In this document: positions 1 through 8,690 of the stretch, in pieces | Numbering within the stretch: the stretch's first letter is position 1 | How the letters are laid out: every line of letters begins with the position of its first letter | Assembly: GCA_934096815.1 (NCBI GenBank) | Contig: CAKOMY010000002.1 | Location: forward strand, 186,001 to 250,000 | Direction of reading: 5' to 3' | Length of the DNA stretch: 64,000 nucleotides | DNA from: an uncultured Bacilli bacterium | GTDB lineage: Bacteria > Bacillota_I > Bacilli_A > RF39 > UBA660 | Position numbers and translations under genes: made by a program | The notes under the pieces: generated by a model | What the model saw: only the letters and a program-made list of their open reading frames with translations | Told to the model about the DNA's origin: nothing | Databases searched by the model: none

Positions 1-93
1 TCAATAATAATTAAAAATTAAAAGAAATAGTGATATCAAAAATTTCCGATAACAACTGACATAGTATACATACTAATATAAATAAAATTATGG

Positions 94-99
94 TACAAT
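94..99 (+). promoter_or_regulatory. possible -10 box of the thymidylate kinase gene
   Basis: TACAAT lies 25 bases before the kinase start and resembles a sigma-A -10 box. I see no convincing -35 at the right distance, so this is only a suggestion. Confidence 0.25.
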
Positions 100-123
100 G
101 TAAGTGTAGTTTTGGAGGTTATA

Positions 124-822
124 ATGAATAAGGGTAAACTAATTGTTATTGAAGGAACTGATTGTTCTGGAAAAGAAACTCAAACTAAAAAACTTGTAGA
201 AAGATTAAAAGAAAATGGTAATAAAGTAATTAGATTTTCTTTTCCTATGTATGAAACTGCAACAGGTAAAATAATAGGAGCATGCTTACTAGGAAAACCA
301 CAAATGACCGAAGATAATTTAAAAGAAAACCATAGTTTTTTTGAAGAAGGTGGAGGAGAAGTAGATCCTTTAACTGCAATTTGTTTATATGCGGCAGATA
401 GAAGATATAATTTTCCTATAATAGAAAAATATCTTAATGAGAACTATATAGTAATATTGGATAGATATACACCAAGTAATATGGCACATAGAGGTGGAAT
501 GATAGAAAATAAAGAAGAACGTCTAAAAATGTATAAAAAAATAGAAACATTGGAATATGATGTTTTAGAAGTTAAAAAGCCTGATGAAATATATTTATTA
601 TATTTGCCATTTGAGTATGGAACAGAGATGAAAAGAAATCGAAAAGAATTGTTAGATGATGCTGAAAGAGATGAAAAGTATTTAAAACAAGGAGAAAAAG
701 CTTACTTAGAATTAGCTGAAATATATAATTATAAAATAATAAATTGTGTTAAAGAAAGTAAAATAAGAACTATTGAAGATATTAGTGATGAGTTATATAA
801 AGAAGTTATAAATAATTTATAA
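124..822 (+). CDS. tmk: thymidylate kinase (dTMP kinase family)
   Basis: Phosphorylates dTMP to dTDP with ATP in the cytoplasm, the last specific step to dTTP. The P-loop GTDCSGKETQ lies near residues 11-20 and the nucleoside-binding DRYTPSN with a following AHRGG lies near residue 125. The length (232 aa) fits the family. An in-frame TTG at 112 exists, but its bases overlap the GGAGG ribosome site at 114-118, so the ATG at 124 is the real start. The gene stands alone. It resembles the longer variant with an acidic loop (FFEEGGGEVDP) before the lid region, and activity on other deoxynucleosides cannot be excluded. Confidence 0.85.
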   Translation: MNKGKLIVIEGTDCSGKETQTKKLVERLKENGNKVIRFSFPMYETATGKIIGACLLGKPQMTEDNLKENHSFFEEGGGEVDPLTAICLYAADRRYNFPIIEKYLNENYIVILDRYTPSNMAHRGGMIENKEERLKMYKKIETLEYDVLEVKKPDEIYLLYLPFEYGTEMKRNRKELLDDAERDEKYLKQGEKAYLELAEIYNYKIINCVKESKIRTIEDISDELYKEVINNL

Positions 823-901
823 AATATTATAATGAACACAAAACATTCTAACATAGAAGAAAATTAATTATATTTACAATTTTAACTTATATTACAAAAT
901 A

Positions 902-1035
902 GTAGGAGAATTTAAAACTGATACCATTAAAAATAAACCTTTCTTTAAAATTGATTACGTTAAGAATGATATTACTTCAGGATGCCTTAATTGTTGCAAA
1001 ATGAATAATTTTAACATTTATTATAATGGCGAAAG
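902..1035 (+). pseudogene. truncated copy of the start of the zinc-ribbon gene at 2654
   Basis: About 130 bases match the first ~125 bases of the gene at 2654, including the ribosome site. Shared runs include attccattaaaaataaa-like sequence, gatattacttcagga, and ttaacatttattataatgg. The start codon is damaged (an ACTGAT-type change with a two-base shift) and similarity stops at about 1035, so only the N-terminal third is present. The rest of the 823-1228 gap has no gene. The fragment and the intact copy bracket the glycosyltransferase gene. Confidence 0.7.
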
Positions 1036-1074
1036 TGTTTATACATATTCAAGAATAAATTTGCTTTAGTAGTT

Positions 1075-1110
1075 TACGTAGATAAATATTTATGATATGT
1101 TATCTATGTA
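1075..1110. other. 11-bp inverted repeat in the 823-1228 gap
   Basis: TACGTAGATAA at 1075-1085 pairs with TTATCTATGTA at 1100-1110 (10 of 11 positions) across a 14-base loop. No T-run follows on either strand, so it is not a classical terminator. It may be an operator or RNA hairpin upstream of the glycosyltransferase. Nothing else is seen between 1036 and 1228. Confidence 0.4.
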
Positions 1111-1228
1111 AGGAAAAAATGTTAAATCATTTTTGTAAGGGGATATTTTCGGATAGTGTCCTATTTTTTTAAAAGATTATAGAAAGTAAAAAAAATAATA
1201 ATTTTATTATCTATGTTGTGAGGTGTGT

Positions 1229-2629
1229 ATGAAAAAAATTATAATAAATATAATAAAAATTATATATTTGATACTAACATTTTTAATATTAATAGTAGGA
1301 ATATTAAGTGGATTAAAAAATGATTTACCATTATTTATAGTATCGTTACTTCTTATAGTGTTCTTATTCTTTATAGAAAAAAAGTATTCAATTACAAAAC
1401 ATATTTTAAAAAATAAAAAACTGATAATATTTTTAGTAGTTATAAGTATAGTTCTAAGACTTTTATTGCTCTTATTTAATTATGGAGAAGTATTTAGTGA
1501 TGAAGCAACATTTTATAGTAACGCTATGAATTTAAGCTTAGATCTTCCATTAAATAACAGATATATAGCAATGTTTCCATATTTATATTCTTATATATTT
1601 TTACTAGGCAACTTTATGAAAATATTTACTACAAAGTTTATTACTGTAGTAATATTAAATATAATTATGGACATAACTGCATCTTACTTTGCCTATTTAT
1701 TTGGTAAAAAAATTAAAAATAAAGAATTCGGTATATTATTAATGATAATTTGGTTATTAAATCCATTTCAAATATTATGGTGTATGAAAGCATTACCAAT
1801 TACTGTAGTTAACTTATGTTTTATTGTTTCGTTATATATATTTGCATGTTTAATAAAACAAAATAAAACCATAAATGTTATTTTACTAAGTATTTTATTA
1901 GGAATAAATTTAGGCATAAGTAATTCATTTAGACCAATATTTATAATATTAATAATAGCGTTATTTTTATACTATTTATATTTAATTATTTTTCTTAAAT
2001 CTAATTATGAGAATAAATTAATTAGTTTTATTTTAATACTATTATGTTTTATAGGCATTAATAATTCATATACAAAAATAGTAAGTAATAAAACAAAATA
2101 TAAAATAGATAATAGTAGCGGTTGGACTTTGTATCTTGGATCAAATTTAGAAAGTAATGGTGCATGGTTTTCATCAGATGAATATAATGAATTAATGGCT
2201 AGCGATAACTTTAATCCATCAGACATACATAAATATTTTAAAAATAAAGCAATAGAAAACTATAAAAGTTATAATATTTTAAAAATAATAAAATTATATG
2301 CTAAAAAATATTCAATACTAACATCTAATTTATCATTTTATACTTATGAAAATACAATTGGTACATATATAAATAAAAATATAATAAGAATTATATTATA
2401 TATTTTTTGGTTTATTTTACTTTTATCAAATATTTATACAATTTTAAGAAAAAACAAAAACATAGATGATATATTATTTATAATGGTATTAGAAATAGGA
2501 CTAATATTATCTCATTTATTAGTAGAAGTATCTCCTAGATATTTTATACCAGCAACTGTTCCAATAATGATTATTGCTGCTTTTAATATTTATACTACAA
2601 AATGGGATAAAAAAGATTATAATAAATAG
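1229..2629 (+). CDS. GT-C fold membrane glycosyltransferase (PMT/ArnT-like)
   Basis: A 466-residue polytopic membrane protein with about 11-12 hydrophobic segments. The first extracytoplasmic loop carries an acidic pair in EVFSDEATF near residue 90. That is the position where PMT/ArnT-type GT-C enzymes keep catalytic acids and use polyprenyl-phosphate sugars as donors. A hydrophilic stretch around residues 290-350 would be the outer acceptor-binding part. The start is taken as the ATG at 1229, five bases after GTGAGG; a GTG two codons earlier is less well placed. The sugar and acceptor are unknown. It sits between two copies of a zinc-ribbon gene start. Confidence 0.65.
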   Translation: MKKIIINIIKIIYLILTFLILIVGILSGLKNDLPLFIVSLLLIVFLFFIEKKYSITKHILKNKKLIIFLVVISIVLRLLLLLFNYGEVFSDEATFYSNAMNLSLDLPLNNRYIAMFPYLYSYIFLLGNFMKIFTTKFITVVILNIIMDITASYFAYLFGKKIKNKEFGILLMIIWLLNPFQILWCMKALPITVVNLCFIVSLYIFACLIKQNKTINVILLSILLGINLGISNSFRPIFIILIIALFLYYLYLIIFLKSNYENKLISFILILLCFIGINNSYTKIVSNKTKYKIDNSSGWTLYLGSNLESNGAWFSSDEYNELMASDNFNPSDIHKYFKNKAIENYKSYNILKIIKLYAKKYSILTSNLSFYTYENTIGTYINKNIIRIILYIFWFILLLSNIYTILRKNKNIDDILFIMVLEIGLILSHLLVEVSPRYFIPATVPIMIIAAFNIYTTKWDKKDYNK

Positions 2630-2653
2630 AAATGAATAATGGGAGAAATTAAA

Positions 2654-3145
2654 ATGATTCCATTAAAAATAAAACCCTTTTTTAAAATTGATTATATTAA
2701 AAATGATATTACTTCAGGAAGTGTTAATTGTTGTGAAACTAATGCTTTTAACATTTATTATAATGGTGAGATTGAAAAGAATATTATTCTTGGTACTTAT
2801 TTGAGTGAAGAAAATGATTCAATATCCTTAACTGCAAAATGTTTAAAGTGCGGTCGTTTAATTAAAGTATTTAATAGCTGTATAGATGGTTATGATGCTA
2901 ATTGTGAAGATGATAATACTTTAAGAATAATTAATAAGAATAAAGTTAAAATTAAACCTTTTAATTGTAGTCGTTGTAAGGATAGTAATTTTTCTATTTC
3001 TATAAAATACGAATATTCTGATAAAGATGAATTAAAAGAACTTGGATTTAAAGATATATCTAATGCATTTACTTGGATAACTGTTTCACTTACTTGTAAT
3101 AATTGTGGAAAGAAATATAAAAAATTTATTGATTTTGAATCTTAA
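2654..3145 (+). CDS. small cysteine-rich protein with three CxxC pairs
   Basis: No family recognised. The 163-residue soluble protein has CLKCGR, CSRCKD and CNNCGK pairs plus an early CC, which suggests one or two zinc ribbons. The ATG at 2654 is preceded by GGGAGAA at 2641-2647; an upstream in-frame ATG at 2639 overlaps that ribosome site and is rejected. It has no membrane segment or signal peptide. A truncated copy of its start lies at 902-1035, so the gene has been duplicated in this region. Confidence 0.6.
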   Translation: MIPLKIKPFFKIDYIKNDITSGSVNCCETNAFNIYYNGEIEKNIILGTYLSEENDSISLTAKCLKCGRLIKVFNSCIDGYDANCEDDNTLRIINKNKVKIKPFNCSRCKDSNFSISIKYEYSDKDELKELGFKDISNAFTWITVSLTCNNCGKKYKKFIDFES

Positions 3146-3218
3146 TTAAAAAAATTTTTTTCTTGATTATATTTGTTACTTTTTGTTATTATAAATTCTA
3201 AGAAAGAAGTTATATATT

Positions 3219-4088
3219 ATGATAAAAAGTTTAAAAGACTTAAATAAAGATTTAAAGATACAAATATGTAATTGCTATGAAAAGCGTCATGATTTTGATT
3301 ATTTAAGGGAAAAGTTTAATTATTTAGAAAATAATATTTTATTAAGTATTTTATATTCTACTGGTAAATATGATAAAGAATTAAATAAACTTTTATGTAA
3401 AACATGTATTGGTAATAAAAAAATATTAATTAACAGTGATGCACATTATTGTTCAATTTATGAAAATATGAATTATACATATGGTATGTTTGATTTTGCT
3501 GTTGCCAATGGGTTTAATGTTATTTTAAATGGTGGAGATATTATTGAAGGAGATGTTAAGCCTAGAAATGATTTAAATGTTCTACAACAGGCAGAATATT
3601 TTATTAATGAATATCCTTTTGATGATAATATTAAAACATATGCATTACTTGGAAACCATGATTATAGGGCAATAAATAAGCATCCATTTGTAAGAGGAAT
3701 TTTATCATCAAGAGACGACATAAATATCTTAGATTTAAAAAAATCATTTATAAATTGGGATGGGAATATAATTAGTTTACAACATACTATAGATTCATAT
3801 AAATTAAGGCTTCCTTATACTATTGAATGTTTGTGTTTTAAAGGACATTCACATTATTATCATATAAAAGTAAAAACTGGCGGCAAAGGAGAAAGAATCT
3901 TTATTCCGGCTATGTGTGATGATCCAGTTATAAATTTATCAAATGCAGAACTTGATAAAAATGCTACTAGACCTGGATTTTTAACCGCTGAAATATTTGA
4001 TGATAACATAGTGGTCGTACATTATTCTTTTATTAATAATAAAATTGAAAAGAAAAATGAATTTAAAAAGGTATTAGTAAAAAAGTAA
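3219..4088 (+). CDS. calcineurin-like metallophosphoesterase
   Basis: Hydrolyses phosphoesters with a two-metal centre; the natural substrate is unknown. The ordered family motifs are visible: D-x-H in NSDAHY (about residue 70), GGDIIEGD (about 108), GNHDYR (about 147), a lone His in LQHTID (about 188) and GHSHYY (about 208). The length of 289 aa is normal. There is no signal peptide, so it acts in the cytoplasm. It stands alone with a modest AAGAAAG ribosome site. An MPE-type nuclease or a cyclic nucleotide phosphodiesterase are both possible. Confidence 0.75.
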   Translation: MIKSLKDLNKDLKIQICNCYEKRHDFDYLREKFNYLENNILLSILYSTGKYDKELNKLLCKTCIGNKKILINSDAHYCSIYENMNYTYGMFDFAVANGFNVILNGGDIIEGDVKPRNDLNVLQQAEYFINEYPFDDNIKTYALLGNHDYRAINKHPFVRGILSSRDDINILDLKKSFINWDGNIISLQHTIDSYKLRLPYTIECLCFKGHSHYYHIKVKTGGKGERIFIPAMCDDPVINLSNAELDKNATRPGFLTAEIFDDNIVVVHYSFINNKIEKKNEFKKVLVKK

Positions 4089-4205
4089 GTAGATAATGAG
4101 TTATTTTAATTGTTAAACAATATTTTAGAAGAGGATTATTGATTGTATTTAATAGTAATATAATGTTTTTATAGTATAATATAAGTATATTATTGGAGGT
4201 ATATA

Positions 4206-4820
4206 ATGTTAGAAAATAAATTAGGAATTACTAATTTTCTGAATCTTGCTCATGAAGAAGAAAGAATTACTAAACTAAAAGCATTAGAATTATTTGATAC
4301 AAATAAAATAGATGAATTTGAAATAGGAACATTTAAAGGATTAGCTTGTATTCATAAATATTTATTTGATGATATATATTCATTTGCTGGTAAAATAAGA
4401 AAAGAAAATATTGCTAAAGGAAATTTTAGGTTTGCATCTTGTATGTATTTAGAAGATATTTTACATAAAATAGATAATATGCCTCAAGATACTTTTGAAA
4501 ATATTATAAAAAAATATGTAGAAATGAATATAGCTCATCCATTTAGAGAAGGAAATGGCAGAAGTACTCGTATTTGGTTAAATTTAATATTAAAGAAAGA
4601 ATTAAAGAAAGTAATTGATTGGAGCAAGGTTAATAAAGAAGATTATTTACTTGCTATGGAAAGAAGCCCAGTTAAAGATTTAGAAATCAGATTATTACTT
4701 CAAAATGCCTTAACTGATAAAATTAATGATAGACAGGTTTTTATGAAGGGAATAGATTCTAGTTATGAATATGAAGGATATAATGCATATCCAATATTTG
4801 AATTAGATAATAACAGTTAA
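4206..4820 (+). CDS. class III Fic protein (AMP transferase, self-inhibited)
   Basis: Fic enzymes usually transfer AMP from ATP to hydroxyl groups of target proteins. The catalytic motif HPFREGNGR has its His at residue 111. Near the C terminus SYEYEG (residues 186-191) matches the inhibitory S-x-x-x-E-G helix of class III Fic proteins such as NmFic, with Glu190 as the expected blocking residue. Regulation would therefore be in cis, and no separate antitoxin is needed or seen. The length is 204 aa, typical for this class. GGAGG lies seven bases before the ATG. The target is unknown; DNA gyrase or topoisomerase IV modification by relatives makes a toxin-like role plausible. Confidence 0.85.
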   Translation: MLENKLGITNFLNLAHEEERITKLKALELFDTNKIDEFEIGTFKGLACIHKYLFDDIYSFAGKIRKENIAKGNFRFASCMYLEDILHKIDNMPQDTFENIIKKYVEMNIAHPFREGNGRSTRIWLNLILKKELKKVIDWSKVNKEDYLLAMERSPVKDLEIRLLLQNALTDKINDRQVFMKGIDSSYEYEGYNAYPIFELDNNS

Positions 4821-4839
4821 TAATAAATTTATTTTATAA

Positions 4840-4869
4840 AATAGCTAAGATAAACATATCTTAGCTATT
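4840..4869. terminator. bidirectional terminator between fic and sortase
   Basis: A perfect 13-bp stem, AATAGCTAAGATA with TATCTTAGCTATT, around an AACA loop, followed by a T-rich tail. It serves the two convergent genes. Confidence 0.85.
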
Positions 4870-4871
4870 AT

Positions 4872-5699
4872 TTATTTGTTTTCTTTTTTAATAAGTTTAG
4901 CATGAACAACCATTTTATCACTATTATTATAACAAGTTGATAAAGTAAGTATATTGTCAGTAGATGCAACATTTGTATCAAAGTTATGACTGCTTCTATC
5001 TTTAATCATATCTAAAAAGTTTTGATATTCTGTTTCATCATTAAAATTTGTTTGTAAGTAATCACTAGTAGTTGGTATGCGGTAAACACTAAATATTTGC
5101 CATAAACTATTTTCTGTTTCTGTAGATATTTTGATAACATAATTATTTGTATTGTTAAGCCATCCGTTATTTAAAACGTTTTTTAATGTTCCAAACATAG
5201 TTTTATTAGATCTTCCATGAGCATAGATAATAGTGTTTTTGTTATTAGTGCCGTTGTTTCTATAATCTAAAAACACCCATCCAGCTCCGTTGTAAGATTT
5301 ATTAAAACTATGCGTTAGATAGTAATCATTGTCACTACTTTGAACAAAAGGATAATTTATATTTGTACCATTTACCTTTAACCAGCCAACAACATCTGGA
5401 TTAGTTCTTTTTAAACCATTAAAATCAACATTTATCATATTCATATTTATATAATCCCAATAAGGATTTTCTTTTGGAACTTCTATTACAGGTTCAATTA
5501 TTTCAGTGTTTTCGGTGTCTTGTATTTCTTCTATATTTATATTTTCTTGAATATTAGTTATTTCGTAATTTGTTTTATCTGAATCTATTTTCCATTTAAT
5601 TATATTATATATGGATATTAATAATGTTATAATAGATGTAATAATTATTAGAATAGGTATTATATTTTTCCATTTGATTTTTATTTTTCTTCTTTTCAT
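4872..5699 (-). CDS. class B sortase
   Basis: A cysteine transpeptidase that joins sorted surface proteins to the cell wall or to each other. The N-terminal membrane segment covers residues 12-34 and the sortase domain about 85-272. Catalytic His161 is in YAHGR and Cys256 in TLSTC. The usual third residue, an Arg, appears to be Lys262 in the segment DKMVVHAKL, a conservative change worth checking. The start has AGGAA eight bases upstream and lies four bases after the regulator stop, so both genes are probably one coupled transcript. No canonical LPXTG or NPQTN substrate was found in the window. Confidence 0.85.
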   Translation of the reverse strand: MKRRKIKIKWKNIIPILIIITSIITLLISIYNIIKWKIDSDKTNYEITNIQENINIEEIQDTENTEIIEPVIEVPKENPYWDYINMNMINVDFNGLKRTNPDVVGWLKVNGTNINYPFVQSSDNDYYLTHSFNKSYNGAGWVFLDYRNNGTNNKNTIIYAHGRSNKTMFGTLKNVLNNGWLNNTNNYVIKISTETENSLWQIFSVYRIPTTSDYLQTNFNDETEYQNFLDMIKDRSSHNFDTNVASTDNILTLSTCYNNSDKMVVHAKLIKKENK

Positions 5700-5703
5700 A
5701 TAT

Positions 5704-7431
5704 TTATTCCTTTACAATTGGATTAAAATTTTCAATTGATTCAATTAATTTAGGGTGCTTTATAACAAAATGTATTGTTGGATTAGAACTTTTTGAAATA
5801 ATTACATAATTATTTTTAAGTAGTGATATAGTAATATTTTTAAACGTTTTTTCTTTTATATAATTTATCTCATAATTCTTTTCGCTTTTTACATAATCTT
5901 TTGTTAATTTTAAATGTTCCATATATTCTTTGTAGGTATAGTTAATTTTTTTATTATAAAATAAATTATCTAATAAAAGGGAAGGTGAATCTTCTTTAAA
6001 ATCATCCTCTTTAATTATATAGATATAATCATTAATTTTATTATTTTGGGTAATATTTTTTATGTATTTTAGTTCATCATTTTTATATTTGATTATTTTA
6101 TCAATATCTTTGGAATTTATTTTATTTCTTTTTAATATTTTAATAAGTAATTCATTAGAAATAGTAAATATAGGTAGTGATGAAAGATATCTTGCTCTAT
6201 CACATATTAAGTTTTCATCTTTTCTTAAAAATAACTCATATTCTTTTGAATTGTTTTCTCTATATATTTCCATAAGTGGTTTCGCTTTTTTTAGAAGTAA
6301 GTCACTTTTTTCTTTATAATACTCAATTTCTTTTTTGTTTGTGGTTAAGTAGTACATTCCTTTATTATGATGACCTTTAATGCACTCTCCAGTTAGTGCA
6401 ACTGTTCCTGAAACATAATTGAAATGATTATATATATCATTTTTATTATCTTTTAGATAGTAAGGAGAAATTTGTCCAGTCATATAAATTGGAATCCAAC
6501 TTTCTAGTCCTAACATCATTTCTTTAAATGGTCTATCTAAATTGTGGATAATGTTTAAGTGATGTCCTTTTTTTAAACACATTGCAATAGCATACATCCA
6601 TTTTTTGCCGAAATCAATATCTTCTGCCATGTCTTCCATTGGCATATCACTGCACATGAAAATATCTTCTTTTGATTTAGAGAGAACAGTAGCTTTAAAA
6701 AAGTTTAATTCTCCTTTTTTCATTTCTTCTAATCCGTAATAGTGTTTAGTTTTAGCTTTATAAAATGGAATATTTGGAACTTTTAATTCATTAAACTTTA
6801 TTACTTTTATATAGTCATCTAAATTGAATGAATCAAGATTATATAGAAAATCTGATGTTTGATTTTTAATAGATGTTGTTTCACTGGTTAACCAAGAAAA
6901 TAGAGTATTGTAATAATTATTGACAGAAAGATCACTTTTTTTACATCCAATTATTGTTTGTAAATTGTATATGTCTTCTGCACTTTTATACCTTGAAAAA
7001 ATATATGAACATATTTTATTAGAAAACTCTATTGGATTAGATGGTTTAGCTTTACCATTTTTTATTCTTGATATATGTGATGCATCAAATACAATATATT
7101 TTGCCATTTCATTTATATTTATATTAAGTGTATTTATTAATGTGTTTAAATTGTTACTAAATGTTGTAAAATTAAAGTTATTATTCGCTAATGTAGTATT
7201 AAAATCTTTTTGAATTTTATCTAGCGAATATTGGTTTTGCTCATTTTCTTGCGCAATAGTAAAAAGTGCTGTTGTTAATTTATTTAATTGTTCACTTTTT
7301 ATTAAAGGAGTTCTTTCACCACTACGATATCTACTTATGACAGACTCTGATAATCCTGATTTCGTAGATAATTTTTTAGAAGAACAATTTAATTCTTTTA
7401 GATATCTATTTAATATTTCATTAAATTTCAT
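5704..7431 (-). CDS. large XRE-type regulator with two helix-turn-helix domains
   Basis: The first HTH lies at about residues 15-45 (STKSGLSESVISRYRSGER) and a second at about 100-125 (DASHISRIKNGK). The remaining ~400 residues form an unrecognised sensor or effector region without membrane segments. The ATG follows GGAAGTGAT. The sortase gene starts five bases downstream. The divergent promoter at 7524-7552 carries an inverted repeat that is a likely binding site. Function as a regulator is inferred from the HTH domains; the ligand is unknown. Confidence 0.7.
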   Translation of the reverse strand: MKFNEILNRYLKELNCSSKKLSTKSGLSESVISRYRSGERTPLIKSEQLNKLTTALFTIAQENEQNQYSLDKIQKDFNTTLANNNFNFTTFSNNLNTLINTLNININEMAKYIVFDASHISRIKNGKAKPSNPIEFSNKICSYIFSRYKSAEDIYNLQTIIGCKKSDLSVNNYYNTLFSWLTSETTSIKNQTSDFLYNLDSFNLDDYIKVIKFNELKVPNIPFYKAKTKHYYGLEEMKKGELNFFKATVLSKSKEDIFMCSDMPMEDMAEDIDFGKKWMYAIAMCLKKGHHLNIIHNLDRPFKEMMLGLESWIPIYMTGQISPYYLKDNKNDIYNHFNYVSGTVALTGECIKGHHNKGMYYLTTNKKEIEYYKEKSDLLLKKAKPLMEIYRENNSKEYELFLRKDENLICDRARYLSSLPIFTISNELLIKILKRNKINSKDIDKIIKYKNDELKYIKNITQNNKINDYIYIIKEDDFKEDSPSLLLDNLFYNKKINYTYKEYMEHLKLTKDYVKSEKNYEINYIKEKTFKNITISLLKNNYVIISKSSNPTIHFVIKHPKLIESIENFNPIVKE

Positions 7432-7523
7432 AGATTATCACTTCCTTAATTATTATTATACTATATTTTAATTTATGCTAAAATGACTTTCCATTAAAAA
7501 CATTGATTTTTGTGGCAAGTTAG

Positions 7524-7552
7524 TTGCTCTTTGAATTGTTTCAAATTATAAT
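7524..7552 (+). promoter_or_regulatory. sigma-A promoter of the paralogue operon
   Basis: TTGCTC at 7524-7529 and a perfect TATAAT at 7547-7552 are 17 bases apart, upstream of the start at 7581. Confidence 0.7.
7530..7545. promoter_or_regulatory. putative operator inside the promoter spacer
   Basis: A perfect inverted repeat TTTGAA-TTGT-TTCAAA fills the spacer between the -35 and -10 boxes at 7524-7552. A repressor bound here would block RNA polymerase. The neighbouring two-HTH regulator is the obvious candidate, by position only. Confidence 0.5.
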
Positions 7553-7580
7553 TTTAAATATAAAGGAGGAATTTGATATT

Positions 7581-8663
7581 ATGAAACTTGATAAACTAAA
7601 TATTTCTAAAAAAAATTATATTATAATAGGTGTTGTTGTTTTTGTTATTATAGGGGGAATTATTTTGCTTACTAAAGGTGGCAGAAATGGTAAAGGATTA
7701 TTTTATAATCCTGATTCTAATATAAAAATAGTTAAGTCAGATGCTAGTCAAATAGAATTTGAAGATTTTAGTAATGGTGATATTACTCTTAAAAAGCCAA
7801 AGGGATGGAAAGTCATTACAGCAGGAAGTAAAGATCAATATTCAATTAGAGTATATGATCCTAATAATTCTATGTATCAAGTATTTTTGAATTTAAAGAC
7901 ATCAGGATATACAAAATCTGCAGATAGTAAGAAATATTGGCAAAATTCTATGCCAAACAGTCCTATGGCTCAACTACCTTATATAGAAGAAAAAACAACT
8001 GAAGGATTTTTCAAAATGTATACCGAAATGTGTGAACCTGAAACTACTGATGTAGTCGTTTTACCAATGATAAAGAATTTTCAAATAAGTGAAAATTTAG
8101 GAAAAAGTGTTTTTGGTGGAGACATACTAAGAGCAACATTTAAAGATGTAAATGGTAAAGAAGGGGAAGGAATATTTACGGCTTATGTATTTGATCCAGG
8201 ACCTTATTATATTTATGAACATGTTTATTATGGTAAACAAATAGATATGTATTATTTAAATGTATATGATACAATTATGATTACAACCCCCAAAAATAAG
8301 TTTATTGATTGGGAAGAAACATTAACTACTATTTTTGACTCACTTACATTTACAGATTCTTTTATTAATGAATTTAATAAAGTACAAACTGAAGGAATGA
8401 AAAACTTTAATAAAATTAGAGAAATCGGTAACGAGATAAGTGATGGAATAATGGATTCATGGAATAAGAGAAACGCATCTTTTGATATTATGAGTCAAAA
8501 ACAAAGCGATGCAACACTTGGATATGAAAGAGTATATGATACTGAAACTAATGAAGTATATAAAGCATACAATGGATTTACTGATGATTATGATGGAGAA
8601 AGATATAAGCCTATAACTGATGATATGTATTCAAAAAAGACAAGTGGATATATAGAAAAGTAG
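7581..8663 (+). CDS. membrane-anchored extracellular protein, paralogue 1
   Basis: Not a family I recognise. 360 residues: an uncleaved N-terminal membrane anchor at about residues 12-32 (no lipobox Cys), then a hydrophilic extracellular domain. The last ~80 residues (from GNEISDGIMDSWNKRN to the C-terminal TSGYIEK) are nearly identical to those of the next gene, so this tail is the constrained part. The start is the ATG at 7581 with AGGAGGA at 7564-7570; a longer in-frame opening back to 7524 overlaps the promoter and is rejected. First gene of a three-gene operon. Confidence 0.7.
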   Translation: MKLDKLNISKKNYIIIGVVVFVIIGGIILLTKGGRNGKGLFYNPDSNIKIVKSDASQIEFEDFSNGDITLKKPKGWKVITAGSKDQYSIRVYDPNNSMYQVFLNLKTSGYTKSADSKKYWQNSMPNSPMAQLPYIEEKTTEGFFKMYTEMCEPETTDVVVLPMIKNFQISENLGKSVFGGDILRATFKDVNGKEGEGIFTAYVFDPGPYYIYEHVYYGKQIDMYYLNVYDTIMITTPKNKFIDWEETLTTIFDSLTFTDSFINEFNKVQTEGMKNFNKIREIGNEISDGIMDSWNKRNASFDIMSQKQSDATLGYERVYDTETNEVYKAYNGFTDDYDGERYKPITDDMYSKKTSGYIEK

Positions 8664-8690
8664 GTATGATAAAGATAGGAGGAAGAATTT

